The notes below the pieces were generated by a model. It was given only the letters and a program-made list of their open reading frames with translations, was not told where the DNA came from and made no database searches. A DNA stretch of 64,000 nucleotides from Maribacter stanieri (lineage in GTDB: Bacteria; Bacteroidota; Bacteroidia; Flavobacteriales; Flavobacteriaceae). The stretch covers positions 62,001-126,000 of the forward strand of contig NZ_FOYX01000001.1 of NCBI RefSeq assembly GCF_900112245.1, written 5' to 3'. A program made the translations under genes and the position numbers. Within the stretch, counting starts at the first letter, position 1. Every line of letters begins with the position of its first letter. Shown here piece by piece: positions 54,587 to 63,645 of this stretch.

Positions 54587-55601
54587 ATTCAGATGAACTT
54601 CTAACTATTAATTCTGAATCTAGTATTATTTTATTCAAAGATTGTACAACAACATCCCTTTCTAAATAACCCAAAAAAGTTTCAGCGGCCAGCTTACCTA
54701 TTTGCTCACTATGTTGATTAATACTAGTAATTGAAGGAGTAACTAAAGAAGTGAACGGCTCATTTCCAAACCCCACCAATTTTATTTCTTCGGGTACTTT
54801 TATTCCTTTTTCCTTTAAAACCTGTAGAGAACCCAAAGCGGCATAATCACTTGCTACATAAACCGCATCTGGTCTATTTTTTAACGCCAACAATTTTTCT
54901 ATTTGTTGCCTTCCATCTTCTAAAGTCAAACTACTTTCTATCAATAACTCATCATCATGTGGCAAGTCGTGCTTTTTTATCGCATCGATATAACCCCGTA
55001 TTCTGTTATTAAAAATTCGCGTTCTTCTATATCCGCCAATATGTGCTATACGCTTACAACCTTGTGATACTAGATGATCAACAATCATATGACTACTCTT
55101 ATAATCATCGATACCAACATAATCCACATTTAAATCATTCTCCCCCCTATCAAAAAGAATTAGCGGAATTCCATAAGATTTTATTTTTTCATAATAAGAT
55201 AAATCGACCGTCTCATTCGCCATAGATGCAATAATTCCATCTACCTGAGTATACAATAGGGCATCAATATTCTTACATTCCTTTTCAAAAGATTCGTTAG
55301 ATTGTGTTATAATAATATTATACCCGGCTTTATTGAGTACCTCCTCCATGTTTTCAACCACCGATGAGAAAAAACTACTATTAGTCCTAGGCACTATTAC
55401 CCCTACTAAATTGCTTTTTCCTTTCCTAAGAGCACTTGCTAAATGATTAGGTTGATAATTTAATTCTTTGGCTACTTGCTTAACTGCTTTTTTGGTTTTT
55501 ACGCTAATGCGCGCATCATCGTTTAAAGCTTTGGAAACAGCTGCGGTAGAAATACTTAAAACATTAGCAATGTCTTTTAAAGTTGTTCTTTTTTTATTCA
55601 A
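54585..55601 (-). CDS. LacI-family transcriptional regulator
   Basis: 338 aa. Helix-turn-helix at residues 6-30 (LKDIANVLSISTAAVSKALN), hinge YQPNHLASALRKGKSNLVG with the central LA, then a periplasmic-binding-like effector domain. Divergent from kdgK. Two copies of the palindrome core TTAATCGATTAA stand in the gap, one before each gene, so it is likely to control both kdgK and itself. Effector may be KDG or KDPG; not readable. Confidence 0.88.
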   Translation of the reverse strand: MNKKRTTLKDIANVLSISTAAVSKALNDDARISVKTKKAVKQVAKELNYQPNHLASALRKGKSNLVGVIVPRTNSSFFSSVVENMEEVLNKAGYNIIITQSNESFEKECKNIDALLYTQVDGIIASMANETVDLSYYEKIKSYGIPLILFDRGENDLNVDYVGIDDYKSSHMIVDHLVSQGCKRIAHIGGYRRTRIFNNRIRGYIDAIKKHDLPHDDELLIESSLTLEDGRQQIEKLLALKNRPDAVYVASDYAALGSLQVLKEKGIKVPEEIKLVGFGNEPFTSLVTPSITSINQHSEQIGKLAAETFLGYLERDVVVQSLNKIILDSELIVRSSSE

Positions 55602-55617
55602 CTTCTTTATATATATT

Positions 55618-55635
55618 TGTTTAATCGATTAACCA
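55618..55635. promoter_or_regulatory. LacI-type operator, proximal to lacI
   Basis: TGTTTAATCGATTAACCA, core TTAATCGATTAA (55621-55632), CG in the centre as usual for LacI-family sites. It lies 17 nt upstream of the lacI start. Confidence 0.75.
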
Positions 55636-55696
55636 AAAGTAAGACTTTAATTAACTTAATCAAAAAATGTCTTTTTTGGTTATTTTTTACCCTAAT

Positions 55697-55714
55697 TGGT
55701 TAATCGATTAAACA
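55697..55714. promoter_or_regulatory. LacI-type operator, proximal to kdgK
   Basis: TGGTTAATCGATTAAACA, core TTAATCGATTAA (55700-55711). It is the exact reverse complement of the 55618 site apart from nothing visible; centre to centre 79 bp. Confidence 0.75.
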
Positions 55715-55750
55715 AGCAATAAATTATTACATATTTAACTAATAGTCAAC

Positions 55751-56797
55751 ATGAAAAAAGTAGTAACATTCGGGGAGATAATGCTTCGCTTAGCACCTCA
55801 AGGATTTTTAAGATTTTCACAAGCCAATAATTTTGATGTCGTATACGGTGGTGGAGAATCTAACGTAGCGGTTTCTTTAGCTAATTATGGTGTTCCTGTA
55901 GATTTCGTAACACGTTTGCCAAAGAATGATATTGGTGAATGTGCGATGATGGAAATGCGTAAAAGAGGTGTTGGAGTAGATAAAATCGTTTATGGTGGTG
56001 ACCGTTTAGGTATCTATTTCTTAGAAACCGGAGCAGTATCTAGAGGTAGTAAAGTAGTTTATGACAGAGCACATTCGGCAATTGCAGAAATTGAATCAGG
56101 AATGATCGATTGGGACGCTGTTTTTGAAGGTGTTGAATGGTTTCATTGGACAGGTATTACACCAGCAATATCTCAAGGAGCCGCTGATGTTTGTTTAGAA
56201 GCTGTTAAAGCTGCAAGTGCAAAAGGAATTACAATCTCTACAGATTTAAATTATAGAGCTAAACTTTGGACATACTGTGACGATGCTCACAGAGAAAAAG
56301 TAATGGCTGGTTTAACTGAGTATTGCGATATTATTTTAGGGAACGAAGAAGATGCTGAAAAGCATTTTGGAATTCACCCAGAAGGATTGGATGTTCATAA
56401 AGATGGTGCCGATGTTAAAGCGGAAGCTTTCTTATCTGTATGTAAGCAAATGATGAAGAAATTCCCTAAAGCTAAAAAGGTAATTACTACTTTAAGAGGT
56501 TCTATCTCTGCATCGCACAACACATGGGCAGGTGTATTATGGGACGGTTCTAAAATGTACGAAACACGCCAATACCAAATTACAGATATCGTTGATAGAG
56601 TTGGTGGTGGAGATTCTTTCATGGGAGGTTTGATCTACGGATTATTAAAATACCCAGAAGATGACCAAAATGCATTGGACTTCGCAGTTGCTGCATCATG
56701 TTTAAAGCATACAATTAAAGGAGATGCCAACCTAGTAACAGTTTCTGAAGTAGAGAAACTAATGGGTGGTGATGCTTCTGGTAGAGTTGCTAGATAA
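55751..56797 (+). CDS. kdgK: 2-keto-3-deoxygluconate kinase (PfkB family)
   Basis: 348 aa. Starts KKVVTFGEIMLRLAPQG and GGGESNVAVSLANYG, the N-terminal substrate side of PfkB sugar kinases. The C-terminal motif DRVGGGDSFMGGLIYG holds the catalytic Asp. It phosphorylates KDG to KDPG. First gene of kdgK-pfp-kdgA, opposite lacI. Lengths and motifs match KDG kinases of Bacteroidetes. Confidence 0.9.
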   Translation: MKKVVTFGEIMLRLAPQGFLRFSQANNFDVVYGGGESNVAVSLANYGVPVDFVTRLPKNDIGECAMMEMRKRGVGVDKIVYGGDRLGIYFLETGAVSRGSKVVYDRAHSAIAEIESGMIDWDAVFEGVEWFHWTGITPAISQGAADVCLEAVKAASAKGITISTDLNYRAKLWTYCDDAHREKVMAGLTEYCDIILGNEEDAEKHFGIHPEGLDVHKDGADVKAEAFLSVCKQMMKKFPKAKKVITTLRGSISASHNTWAGVLWDGSKMYETRQYQITDIVDRVGGGDSFMGGLIYGLLKYPEDDQNALDFAVAASCLKHTIKGDANLVTVSEVEKLMGGDASGRVAR

Positions 56798-56841
56798 TTC
56801 AACTCAATTATAACACTTAAAATATCCTTTAAAATCTAAAT

Positions 56842-58062
56842 ATGTCTAAAAAATCTGTTTTAATTCTTTGCGGTGGCGGACCTGCACCAGGTATAAATAC
56901 CGTTATCAGTACCGTTGCAAAAGCATTTTTAAAAGATGACTACAGAGTATTAGGACTTCATGAAGGTTTTAAAGGAATATTCGATAAAAATCCTAAAATC
57001 AAGGAGTTTGATTTTTTCCATGCAGATAGGATTTTTAGCAGGGGTGGCTCAACATTAATTATGAGCCGTTTTAAACCTAAAAACGAAAAACTAAACACTA
57101 ACCTGTTTATTGATAATAACGTAAAACTGTTGGTAAGTATAGGTGGTGACGACACAGCTTCTACTGCCAACAGAATTACTGGTTTTTTAAAGAAAGAAGG
57201 AATAGCTATTGCTAATATTCACGTACCCAAAACCATTGATAACGATTTACCCTTACCAGATAGAAACCCAACATTCGGTTTTCACTCAGCAAAGGATGAA
57301 GGTGTACGTATTGGCAATACAACTTATGAAGATGCACGTACCAGCCAAAACTGGTTTGTAATGTCTACTATGGGGCGTTCCGCAGGGCATTTGGCATTTG
57401 GAATTGCAGCAAGTTGCCACTTTCCAATGATGATTATTCCTGAAATGTTCAACCGTACTTCTATCACTTTTGATAAAGTGGTACGTATGGTAATTTCTTC
57501 CATGATCAAACGTAAAATTGAAGACATCCATTATGGTGTAGCTCTAATTAGTGAAGGAGTTTTTCATAATATGCCTGAATCTGAATTGGATAAATGTGGT
57601 ATTAGTTTTACCTATGATGATCACGGACATCCAGAATTAGGGAATGTTAGTAAAGCGCATATTTTTAATATGCTAGTTCAAAAAAAATTAAAGGAGTTAG
57701 GTATTGATATTAAAAGTAGACCGGTTGAACTGGGCTACGAATTACGCTGTTGCAGGCCCATAGGTTTTGACCTTACACTATGTACGGTTTTAGGTCTAGG
57801 CGTAAAAAAATTATTTGACGAAGGTAAAAGTGGCTGTATGGTCACCGCTAATTCTAGAGGGGAAATAACGCCCCTATTCTTATCGGATATTCAAGATGAG
57901 AATGGCAAAATTGCACCTCGTTTGGTAGATATTAATTCAGAATTAGCTGAGTTATGTTTCCAAAACCTATTCTATGTAAACGAAGGTGATTACAAGGATG
58001 CAAAAAAATATGTACCCAACCCTTCAGAATACGATTTCAACAAAATTTTAACCGAGAAATAA
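56842..58062 (+). CDS. pfp: 6-phosphofructokinase with pyrophosphate-type signature
   Basis: 406 aa. Phosphoryl-donor site G101-G-D-D104-T has Asp where ATP enzymes have Gly (GGDGS), and the next motif is P129-K130-T-I-D-N-D where ATP enzymes have PGTIDND. Asp and Lys at these two positions mark pyrophosphate-dependent PFKs. Such enzymes work in both directions, so it can run fructose-1,6-bisphosphate to fructose-6-P when the cell lives on uronate-derived triose. It lies between kdgK and kdgA with 44 and 8 nt gaps. Confidence 0.85.
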   Translation: MSKKSVLILCGGGPAPGINTVISTVAKAFLKDDYRVLGLHEGFKGIFDKNPKIKEFDFFHADRIFSRGGSTLIMSRFKPKNEKLNTNLFIDNNVKLLVSIGGDDTASTANRITGFLKKEGIAIANIHVPKTIDNDLPLPDRNPTFGFHSAKDEGVRIGNTTYEDARTSQNWFVMSTMGRSAGHLAFGIAASCHFPMMIIPEMFNRTSITFDKVVRMVISSMIKRKIEDIHYGVALISEGVFHNMPESELDKCGISFTYDDHGHPELGNVSKAHIFNMLVQKKLKELGIDIKSRPVELGYELRCCRPIGFDLTLCTVLGLGVKKLFDEGKSGCMVTANSRGEITPLFLSDIQDENGKIAPRLVDINSELAELCFQNLFYVNEGDYKDAKKYVPNPSEYDFNKILTEK

Positions 58063-58070
58063 AAATACAA

Positions 58071-58739
58071 ATGGCACAATATTCAAGAATAGAAGTAGCA
58101 AATGTAATGAAGGAATCTGGTATGGTCCCTTTGTTCTACCACCCAGATATAGAGTTAGGTAAAAAAATATTACAAGCTTGTTATGATGGTGGTGCAAGAT
58201 TAATGGAATTTACCGCTCGTGGCGATTTCGCTTTTGAAGTGTTTTCTGAATTAAACAAATACGCAATTAAAAATCTTCCAGGTATGATTATGGGTGTAGG
58301 ATCAATTACAGATGCTGCAGCTGCTTCATACTATATGTCTATTGGCGCAAATTTTATTGTAACACCTTCTTTAAGAGAAGATATAGCAATTGTTTGTAAC
58401 CGTAGAAAAGTATTATGGTCTCCTGGCTGTGGTTCTTTAACGGAAATAAACAAAGCCGAAGAAATGGGCTGTGAAATTGTAAAATTATTCCCTGGAGACC
58501 TTTACGGACCTGGTTTTGTAAAAGGAATTAAAGGACCTCAACCTTGGACAAGCATAATGCCAACAGGTGGTGTAAGTACAGATGAAGCCAACCTTAAAGC
58601 TTGGTTCGATTCTGGAGTTACTTGCGTTGGTATGGGATCTAAACTTATCAGTAAAGATATTTTAGCAAATAAAGATTACGCAGGATTAGAAGCTTTGGTT
58701 AAAGATACCTTAGCCAAAATCAAAAAAATGCGGTCATAA
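58071..58739 (+). CDS. kdgA: KDPG (2-keto-3-deoxy-6-phosphogluconate) aldolase
   Basis: 222 aa class I aldolase. The Schiff-base lysine is K138 (EIVKLFPGD), E46 and R50 sit in LMEFTARG, and the phosphate-binding loop is TGGVS. It splits KDPG into pyruvate and glyceraldehyde-3-P, the last step of the alginate route. It starts 8 nt after the PFK gene; a long hairpin terminator follows at 58820. Confidence 0.9.
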   Translation: MAQYSRIEVANVMKESGMVPLFYHPDIELGKKILQACYDGGARLMEFTARGDFAFEVFSELNKYAIKNLPGMIMGVGSITDAAAASYYMSIGANFIVTPSLREDIAIVCNRRKVLWSPGCGSLTEINKAEEMGCEIVKLFPGDLYGPGFVKGIKGPQPWTSIMPTGGVSTDEANLKAWFDSGVTCVGMGSKLISKDILANKDYAGLEALVKDTLAKIKKMRS

Positions 58740-58819
58740 AGCATAAAGGCATCTATAAATGAATTAAACACTCATTCTCTGTAGCCTTATAAAAGTGCAT
58801 ATTTAAGTTGTTAGTTGGA

Positions 58820-58873
58820 AAAGAGCATTAAAATCTATGGCATTACGCCAGATTTTGTGCTCTTTTTGTTTTT
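58820..58873 (+). terminator. Long hairpin terminator after kdgA
   Basis: Outer arms AAAGAGCA/TGCTCTTT, inner arms AAAATCT/AGATTTT and GGC/GCC around a small loop, then a T-rich tail. Much longer than a minimal terminator. Confidence 0.8.
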
Positions 58874-59030
58874 ATATTACCAAAACAGAATACTGCCGTT
58901 CAAAATTAAAACTACCTAATTATTTAACTATCAGACAGATAAACTTTATGCCTTTAATTAATGTAAATTTTACACGATACATTACTTAAATCAGAAATGT
59001 AAATACACAAATTGTTTTTACTTTAGAGGA

Positions 59031-60695
59031 ATGGAATACAAAAAAGTGCCATCTCCCAACCATATATTTTTCCTCTTTATTTGGATTTTACTACTACCTT
59101 TTTATTCCATAGCACAAATATCAAATGACACCATTCGCTATTACCATAATGCCATTACAAACCCATCTGTACCACTAGATCTTCCTTCTGGAATTCAATT
59201 CTTCACCAAAAAAAAACAGATTGATTTAAAAACAAACGACACCTTAAGCGCCATATATGATTTAAGGTTATTATCTATTGCTGAATTCAAAATTGGAAAC
59301 AATTTTAATAGTGAAAACCACATTGTTGAAGCGCTAGACCTTATACAATCGATGACTTCAGGAGATACGCTGATTAATGCAAAAGTTGGTCTTTACAATC
59401 AACTTGGTAGAATTTATAGAGCTTCTGATAACTTTTCGGAAGCCATAAAAACTTATGACAAAGCTTTAGCCATTGCCCACAAGCTAAATGATAGTGTTGT
59501 TATTCTCAACAATAAAGCAAACATATACAAAGACCTAACAGAATTTAATAATGCCTTAGGCATTTATACATTACTAAATGATAAACATTCGCAATTAAAT
59601 AACGACAACCAAAAATCTTTGATAATTGATAACCTTGGGTATATACAATCTAAACTTAATTTACCAGAGGCTTTTGAAAATCTGCAGAGTGCTTTAGCGC
59701 TACGAGAAAAAAATAGTGATCTTATTGGTCTTCATGCTAGTAATACCCACTTATCTGAGTATTATTTAGACAAAAAAGATACTACCAATGCTATTATTTA
59801 TGCAGAAAAAGCGCTGTCTTTATCTAACAAAATCAATAGTAATTCCTTTAAACTTGAATCCATTTCTAAACTTATGGATATGAATAAAAATCCACTTATT
59901 CATGAATATAGAAAATTGACCGATAGTATTGCAAAAGCCAAACAAGTTGCGGAAAACAAAAATGCTTTTCTAAAATATAATGTAGCTGAAGAACAGAAAA
60001 AAACACAAGCCAGTAAATTACTTCAAGAAATTGAATCTCGTAAAAGACTAGCATACCAATCGCTAGCCTTTGTCATTTTTCTAATTTTAATTGGCTCCTA
60101 CTTTATTTATCGTAATAGATATAGAAAAGCGAAGATTGAAGAAATCTATAAGACAGAAACCAGAATTGCCAAAAAAGTACATGATGAAGTTGCAAATGAT
60201 GTGTATAAACTAATGGCTTCTCTTGAGAATAATTCAAATATCGATAACAAGTTGATAGATGAAATGGAGAAAATTTATACTAAAACAAGAGATATTTCGA
60301 GAGAAAATAGCGCAATTGACCTTAATCAAGATTTTGGCATTCAATTAAATGATTTGCTGTTAGGTTATAAAAACGGTAATGTAAATGTAATAACCCGTAA
60401 CCTGTCTAAAATACCTTGGAACACTATACATGAACTAAATAAAACTGCTATTTACAGGGTATTACAAGAGTTAATGACAAATATGCGTAAACATAGTCAA
60501 GCGACTTTTGTAACCTTGGTCTTTAAAAAAGTGGGATCAAAAATTCATATAAATTACCGTGATAACGGAGTGGGATGTGATCTTTCTAAAAAAAATGGAC
60601 TTCAACATACGGAATCCCGTATCGCTTCTTTAAAAGGAACTATTATTTTTGAATCTAAGCAAGGTGATGGCTTTAAGGTATCAATAATAATTTAG
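59031..60695 (+). CDS. TPR-containing membrane sensor histidine kinase
   Basis: 554 aa. Signal/anchor at 10-30, a periplasmic part with about five tetratricopeptide-like repeats (residues 70-300, for example LYNQLGRIYRASDNFSEAI), a coiled segment, a second membrane helix (about 343-363) and a cytoplasmic kinase. The phospho-acceptor is H384 (KKVHDEVANDV), then an ATP domain with LQELMTNMRKHSQA (N box) and DNGVGCD. It is of the HisKA_3/LytS-like class common in Bacteroidetes. It pairs with the response regulator 3 nt downstream. Ligand unknown. Confidence 0.85.
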   Translation: MEYKKVPSPNHIFFLFIWILLLPFYSIAQISNDTIRYYHNAITNPSVPLDLPSGIQFFTKKKQIDLKTNDTLSAIYDLRLLSIAEFKIGNNFNSENHIVEALDLIQSMTSGDTLINAKVGLYNQLGRIYRASDNFSEAIKTYDKALAIAHKLNDSVVILNNKANIYKDLTEFNNALGIYTLLNDKHSQLNNDNQKSLIIDNLGYIQSKLNLPEAFENLQSALALREKNSDLIGLHASNTHLSEYYLDKKDTTNAIIYAEKALSLSNKINSNSFKLESISKLMDMNKNPLIHEYRKLTDSIAKAKQVAENKNAFLKYNVAEEQKKTQASKLLQEIESRKRLAYQSLAFVIFLILIGSYFIYRNRYRKAKIEEIYKTETRIAKKVHDEVANDVYKLMASLENNSNIDNKLIDEMEKIYTKTRDISRENSAIDLNQDFGIQLNDLLLGYKNGNVNVITRNLSKIPWNTIHELNKTAIYRVLQELMTNMRKHSQATFVTLVFKKVGSKIHINYRDNGVGCDLSKKNGLQHTESRIASLKGTIIFESKQGDGFKVSIII

Positions 60696-60698
60696 CGC

Positions 60699-61364
60699 AT
60701 GTTCAAAAAAGTTTTAATCGCAGAGGATATGGAAGACATCAATAAAGGTGTACATACCCTACTGACAGAGTTAGGAGTTTCACATATTGATCAGGTTCAA
60801 TATTGCGATGACGCGTATTTAAAAATCAAAAGAGCTGATCTTGATCAAGAACCTTATGATTTGGTCGTCTCTGATTTGTCTTTCAAAGTAGATCATAGAT
60901 TACAAACGTACACTTCTGGACACGCTTTGGTGGAGAAGTTAAAGGAAGAATTCCCCGACCTTAAGGTAATCGTTTACTCTGTAGAGGATAGACTGCAAGC
61001 CGTTAGAACCCTTTTCAATCAACATAATATAGATGCCTATGTTTGTAAAAGTAGAAACGGACTTAAAAACTTAAGTCTTGCCATTAGCGAAATAGCTGTG
61101 GGTAAAACTTTCTTATCTCCTGAAGTGTCCAATGCTTTTAGCAGCGCAAACGAATTAGAAATTGATGACTATGATATCTCCCTGTTAGACAATCTAAGTA
61201 AAGGATTATCACAAGATGAAATAAGTGCTTTGTATAGAAAAGAGAATATTTCACCTGCCAGCCTAAGCTCTATAGAAAAACGACTTAATAAATTACGTAT
61301 CCAGTTCAATGCCAACAATGCCATACATCTTGTGGCAATCGTAAAAGATTTAGGTCTAATATAA
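60699..61364 (+). CDS. Response regulator (receiver plus LuxR-like output)
   Basis: 221 aa. Receiver residues: E9-D10, phospho-acceptor D59 (LVVSDLS) and K117 (YVCKSRNG). The output part from about 150 has a diverged LuxR-type helix-turn-helix: LLDNLSKGLSQDEISALY, then SPASLSSIEKRLNKLRIQF, with extra residues between helices compared with the family. It should be phosphorylated by the upstream kinase. Target genes cannot be read; the kdg operon on one side and the malonate operon on the other are candidates. Confidence 0.82.
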   Translation: MFKKVLIAEDMEDINKGVHTLLTELGVSHIDQVQYCDDAYLKIKRADLDQEPYDLVVSDLSFKVDHRLQTYTSGHALVEKLKEEFPDLKVIVYSVEDRLQAVRTLFNQHNIDAYVCKSRNGLKNLSLAISEIAVGKTFLSPEVSNAFSSANELEIDDYDISLLDNLSKGLSQDEISALYRKENISPASLSSIEKRLNKLRIQFNANNAIHLVAIVKDLGLI

Positions 61365-61778
61365 AATTAGAATTTTTACATCACTCTTACGGAAAACCGT
61401 AACTCCGTTTTACAAAATGCGCTTAGTTTTGAAATCGTATAACTAGAAATTTAAACACTAAACATAAACTATAACTTTTAATACTATGGCCATCCTGCTG
61501 AAGAGGTATTTCGGGGGAACTAACCAATTTGGCAGGTATGGCTTTTATCTAATATTCAAAGAGACTAAATACTTATCTGCCGAGGTTGTTTTTCTAAATT
61601 ACATCAATTCTTTTTTAATAAAAAAATACAACTACATCATTAATCTCATCAAAATTTCACCCCTAGTTTATCAATATCACATTAAACTCTTGAATGTGTA
61701 AATATCCTTTCAATTTTGGCGTTTTCAGAATTGGTGCTTACCTTGTTTGGCAGTCTATTTTTTAAGCAACCATAAACC
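61365..61778. other. Gene-free stretch before the malonate operon
   Basis: A small inverted repeat (TTACGG/CCGTAA, 61387-61402) follows the regulator gene. A 71-codon frame at 61486-61701 has no family features and is not accepted. Promoter of the next gene must lie here but I see no full consensus. Confidence 0.45.
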
Positions 61779-63257
61779 ATGATAACATTAATTGAAAGAG
61801 CCAATTCGTTCAGCGAACGAATTGCCATTAAAAGTGATGGCCAAAATTATACATACAATCGATTATTAGAGCAGTCAGCATCCGTTGCCGCTTATCTTCT
61901 ACAAGACCAAAAAGATTTAAACGAAGCTAGAATTGCATTTCTAGTTCCTGCTAGTTTTTCATATGCCGCCGTTCAATGGGGAATTTGGAGAGCTGGTGGT
62001 ATTGCAGTTCCTTTATGCGAAAAGCATCCCTTACCATCAATTCAATATGTACTAGAAGACACTAAAGCAACTACAGTCATCTATACCGAAGCATTCGAAG
62101 AATTGCTTTCGCCTCTTTTTAAAAGCACCAATATTCAATTTCTAAAATATGCAGATATTACTCCTAAAAAATGTGAGTTACCCACAATAACCTTAGACCG
62201 AAGAGCACTTATCTTATATACAAGTGGCACTACTGGGCTACCTAAAGGTGTGGTAACCACTCATGCCAATATTGAAGCACAAATTACGGCGCTAACAACG
62301 TCTTGGGAGTGGAACAAAAATGACCATGTGCTGAATGTTTTACCACTGCACCACGTACACGGTATCATAAATATGTTGAGTTGTGCCTTATGGAGTGGTG
62401 CCTGTTGTGAGTTCTTACCAAAATTTAGCCCGAAAGCTATATTTGATATTTTCTCGAAAGACGCGCTTAATATATTCATGGCAGTACCCACCATTTATTT
62501 TAAATTAATCACCTACTTCAACGAACTTCCCCAAAATGAACAATTAGCAATTTCCGACCATTTGTCCAAATTTAGGCTCATGGTATCAGGATCTGCTGCA
62601 TTGCCGGTTAGTGTTTTAGAAGAATGGAAAGATATAAGCGGACATACATTATTGGAACGTTATGGAATGACAGAAATGGGCATGGCAATTAGTAACCCAT
62701 ACAACGGCACACGTAGACCAGGTCATATTGGCCAACCATTACACGGGGTATCTATTCGACTTGCAGATGAAAATAACAATGCTGTTGCTGTTGGTGAACA
62801 AGGAGAAATTCAAATTAAAGGGCCTAATGTATTTAAAGAATATTGGGGGAAACCAGATGCCACGGCAGAGACATTTACGCAAGACGGATGGTTTAAATCT
62901 GGCGATATAGCCATTTTCGATATTGATAGCTATCAGATTTTAGGTAGAAACTCTGTAGACATTATTAAATCTGGGGGTTATAAAATCTCGGCATTGGAAA
63001 TTGAAGAAGTACTGCGCACACATCCGAATATTAAGGATTGTGGCGTAGTTGGTATTCCAGATTTAGAATGGGGTGAAATTATTGGTGCAAGTATCATCTT
63101 AAAATTCGGAGAGTTATCTACCGATGATTTAACCTCGTGGATTCAAGAAAAATTACCAGCTTACAAAACTCCTAGAAGGTTTGTTTTTCAAGATGACTTA
63201 CCTAGAAATGTTATGGGTAAGGTTACCAAAAACGAAATTAAAAAACTGTTTATTTAA
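61779..63257 (+). CDS. matB: Malonyl-CoA synthetase-like acyl-CoA ligase
   Basis: 492 aa AMP-forming acyl-CoA synthetase. ATP motif YTSGTTGLPKGV (T148-G157 core), LERYGMTEMGMAISNPYNGTRRPGHIG and DGWFKSGDIAIFD, with the catalytic lysine in PRNVMGKVTKNEI. The short length and the RYGMTE pattern with a following NPY are usual in MatB. It makes malonyl-CoA from malonate. The adjacent malonate uptake genes madL and madM support this assignment strongly. Confidence 0.82.
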   Translation: MITLIERANSFSERIAIKSDGQNYTYNRLLEQSASVAAYLLQDQKDLNEARIAFLVPASFSYAAVQWGIWRAGGIAVPLCEKHPLPSIQYVLEDTKATTVIYTEAFEELLSPLFKSTNIQFLKYADITPKKCELPTITLDRRALILYTSGTTGLPKGVVTTHANIEAQITALTTSWEWNKNDHVLNVLPLHHVHGIINMLSCALWSGACCEFLPKFSPKAIFDIFSKDALNIFMAVPTIYFKLITYFNELPQNEQLAISDHLSKFRLMVSGSAALPVSVLEEWKDISGHTLLERYGMTEMGMAISNPYNGTRRPGHIGQPLHGVSIRLADENNNAVAVGEQGEIQIKGPNVFKEYWGKPDATAETFTQDGWFKSGDIAIFDIDSYQILGRNSVDIIKSGGYKISALEIEEVLRTHPNIKDCGVVGIPDLEWGEIIGASIILKFGELSTDDLTSWIQEKLPAYKTPRRFVFQDDLPRNVMGKVTKNEIKKLFI

Positions 63258-63268
63258 AAAATCATCCA

Positions 63269-63643
63269 ATGAAAATTTACGGGGTAGCACTATTGGCAGC
63301 ATGTTTTTTAGTTGGAAAACTATTAGGGAATCTCTTAGGAAAACTGATTAACATTAATAGCGATATTGGAGGTGTTGGCTTTGCGATGATTCTATTGATC
63401 GCATCTAGTATTTACCTTCGAAAAAAAGGATGGTTAGTTCCTGAGACAGAGAAAGGCATCTTGTTTTGGAGTTCCATGTATATTCCGATTATTGTTGCAA
63501 TGGCCGCAACATTGAATGTAAAAGCAGCCGTCTCTGGTGGCTTCGTTGCTGTCGTTGCCGGCATTGTAACCACTTTTGCATGTATGATGCTTCTACCCGT
63601 ACTTTCCAAAATCGGTAAAAATGATACTAGCCCTAAAAACTAA
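63269..63643 (+). CDS. madL: Malonate transporter subunit MadL
   Basis: 124 aa, four hydrophobic helices, beginning KIYGVALLAACFLVGKLLGNLLGKL as in MadL. With MadM it forms the Na+-dependent malonate importer. It starts 11 nt after matB and ends 2 nt before madM, so the three form one operon. Confidence 0.85.
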   Translation: MKIYGVALLAACFLVGKLLGNLLGKLININSDIGGVGFAMILLIASSIYLRKKGWLVPETEKGILFWSSMYIPIIVAMAATLNVKAAVSGGFVAVVAGIVTTFACMMLLPVLSKIGKNDTSPKN

Positions 63644-63645
63644 GC

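Noticed and set aside
61486-61701. 71-codon plus-strand frame before matB
   Set aside because: Low-complexity Ile/Tyr/Lys/Asn-rich C-terminus, no family features, and no conserved start context; more likely AT-rich noise.
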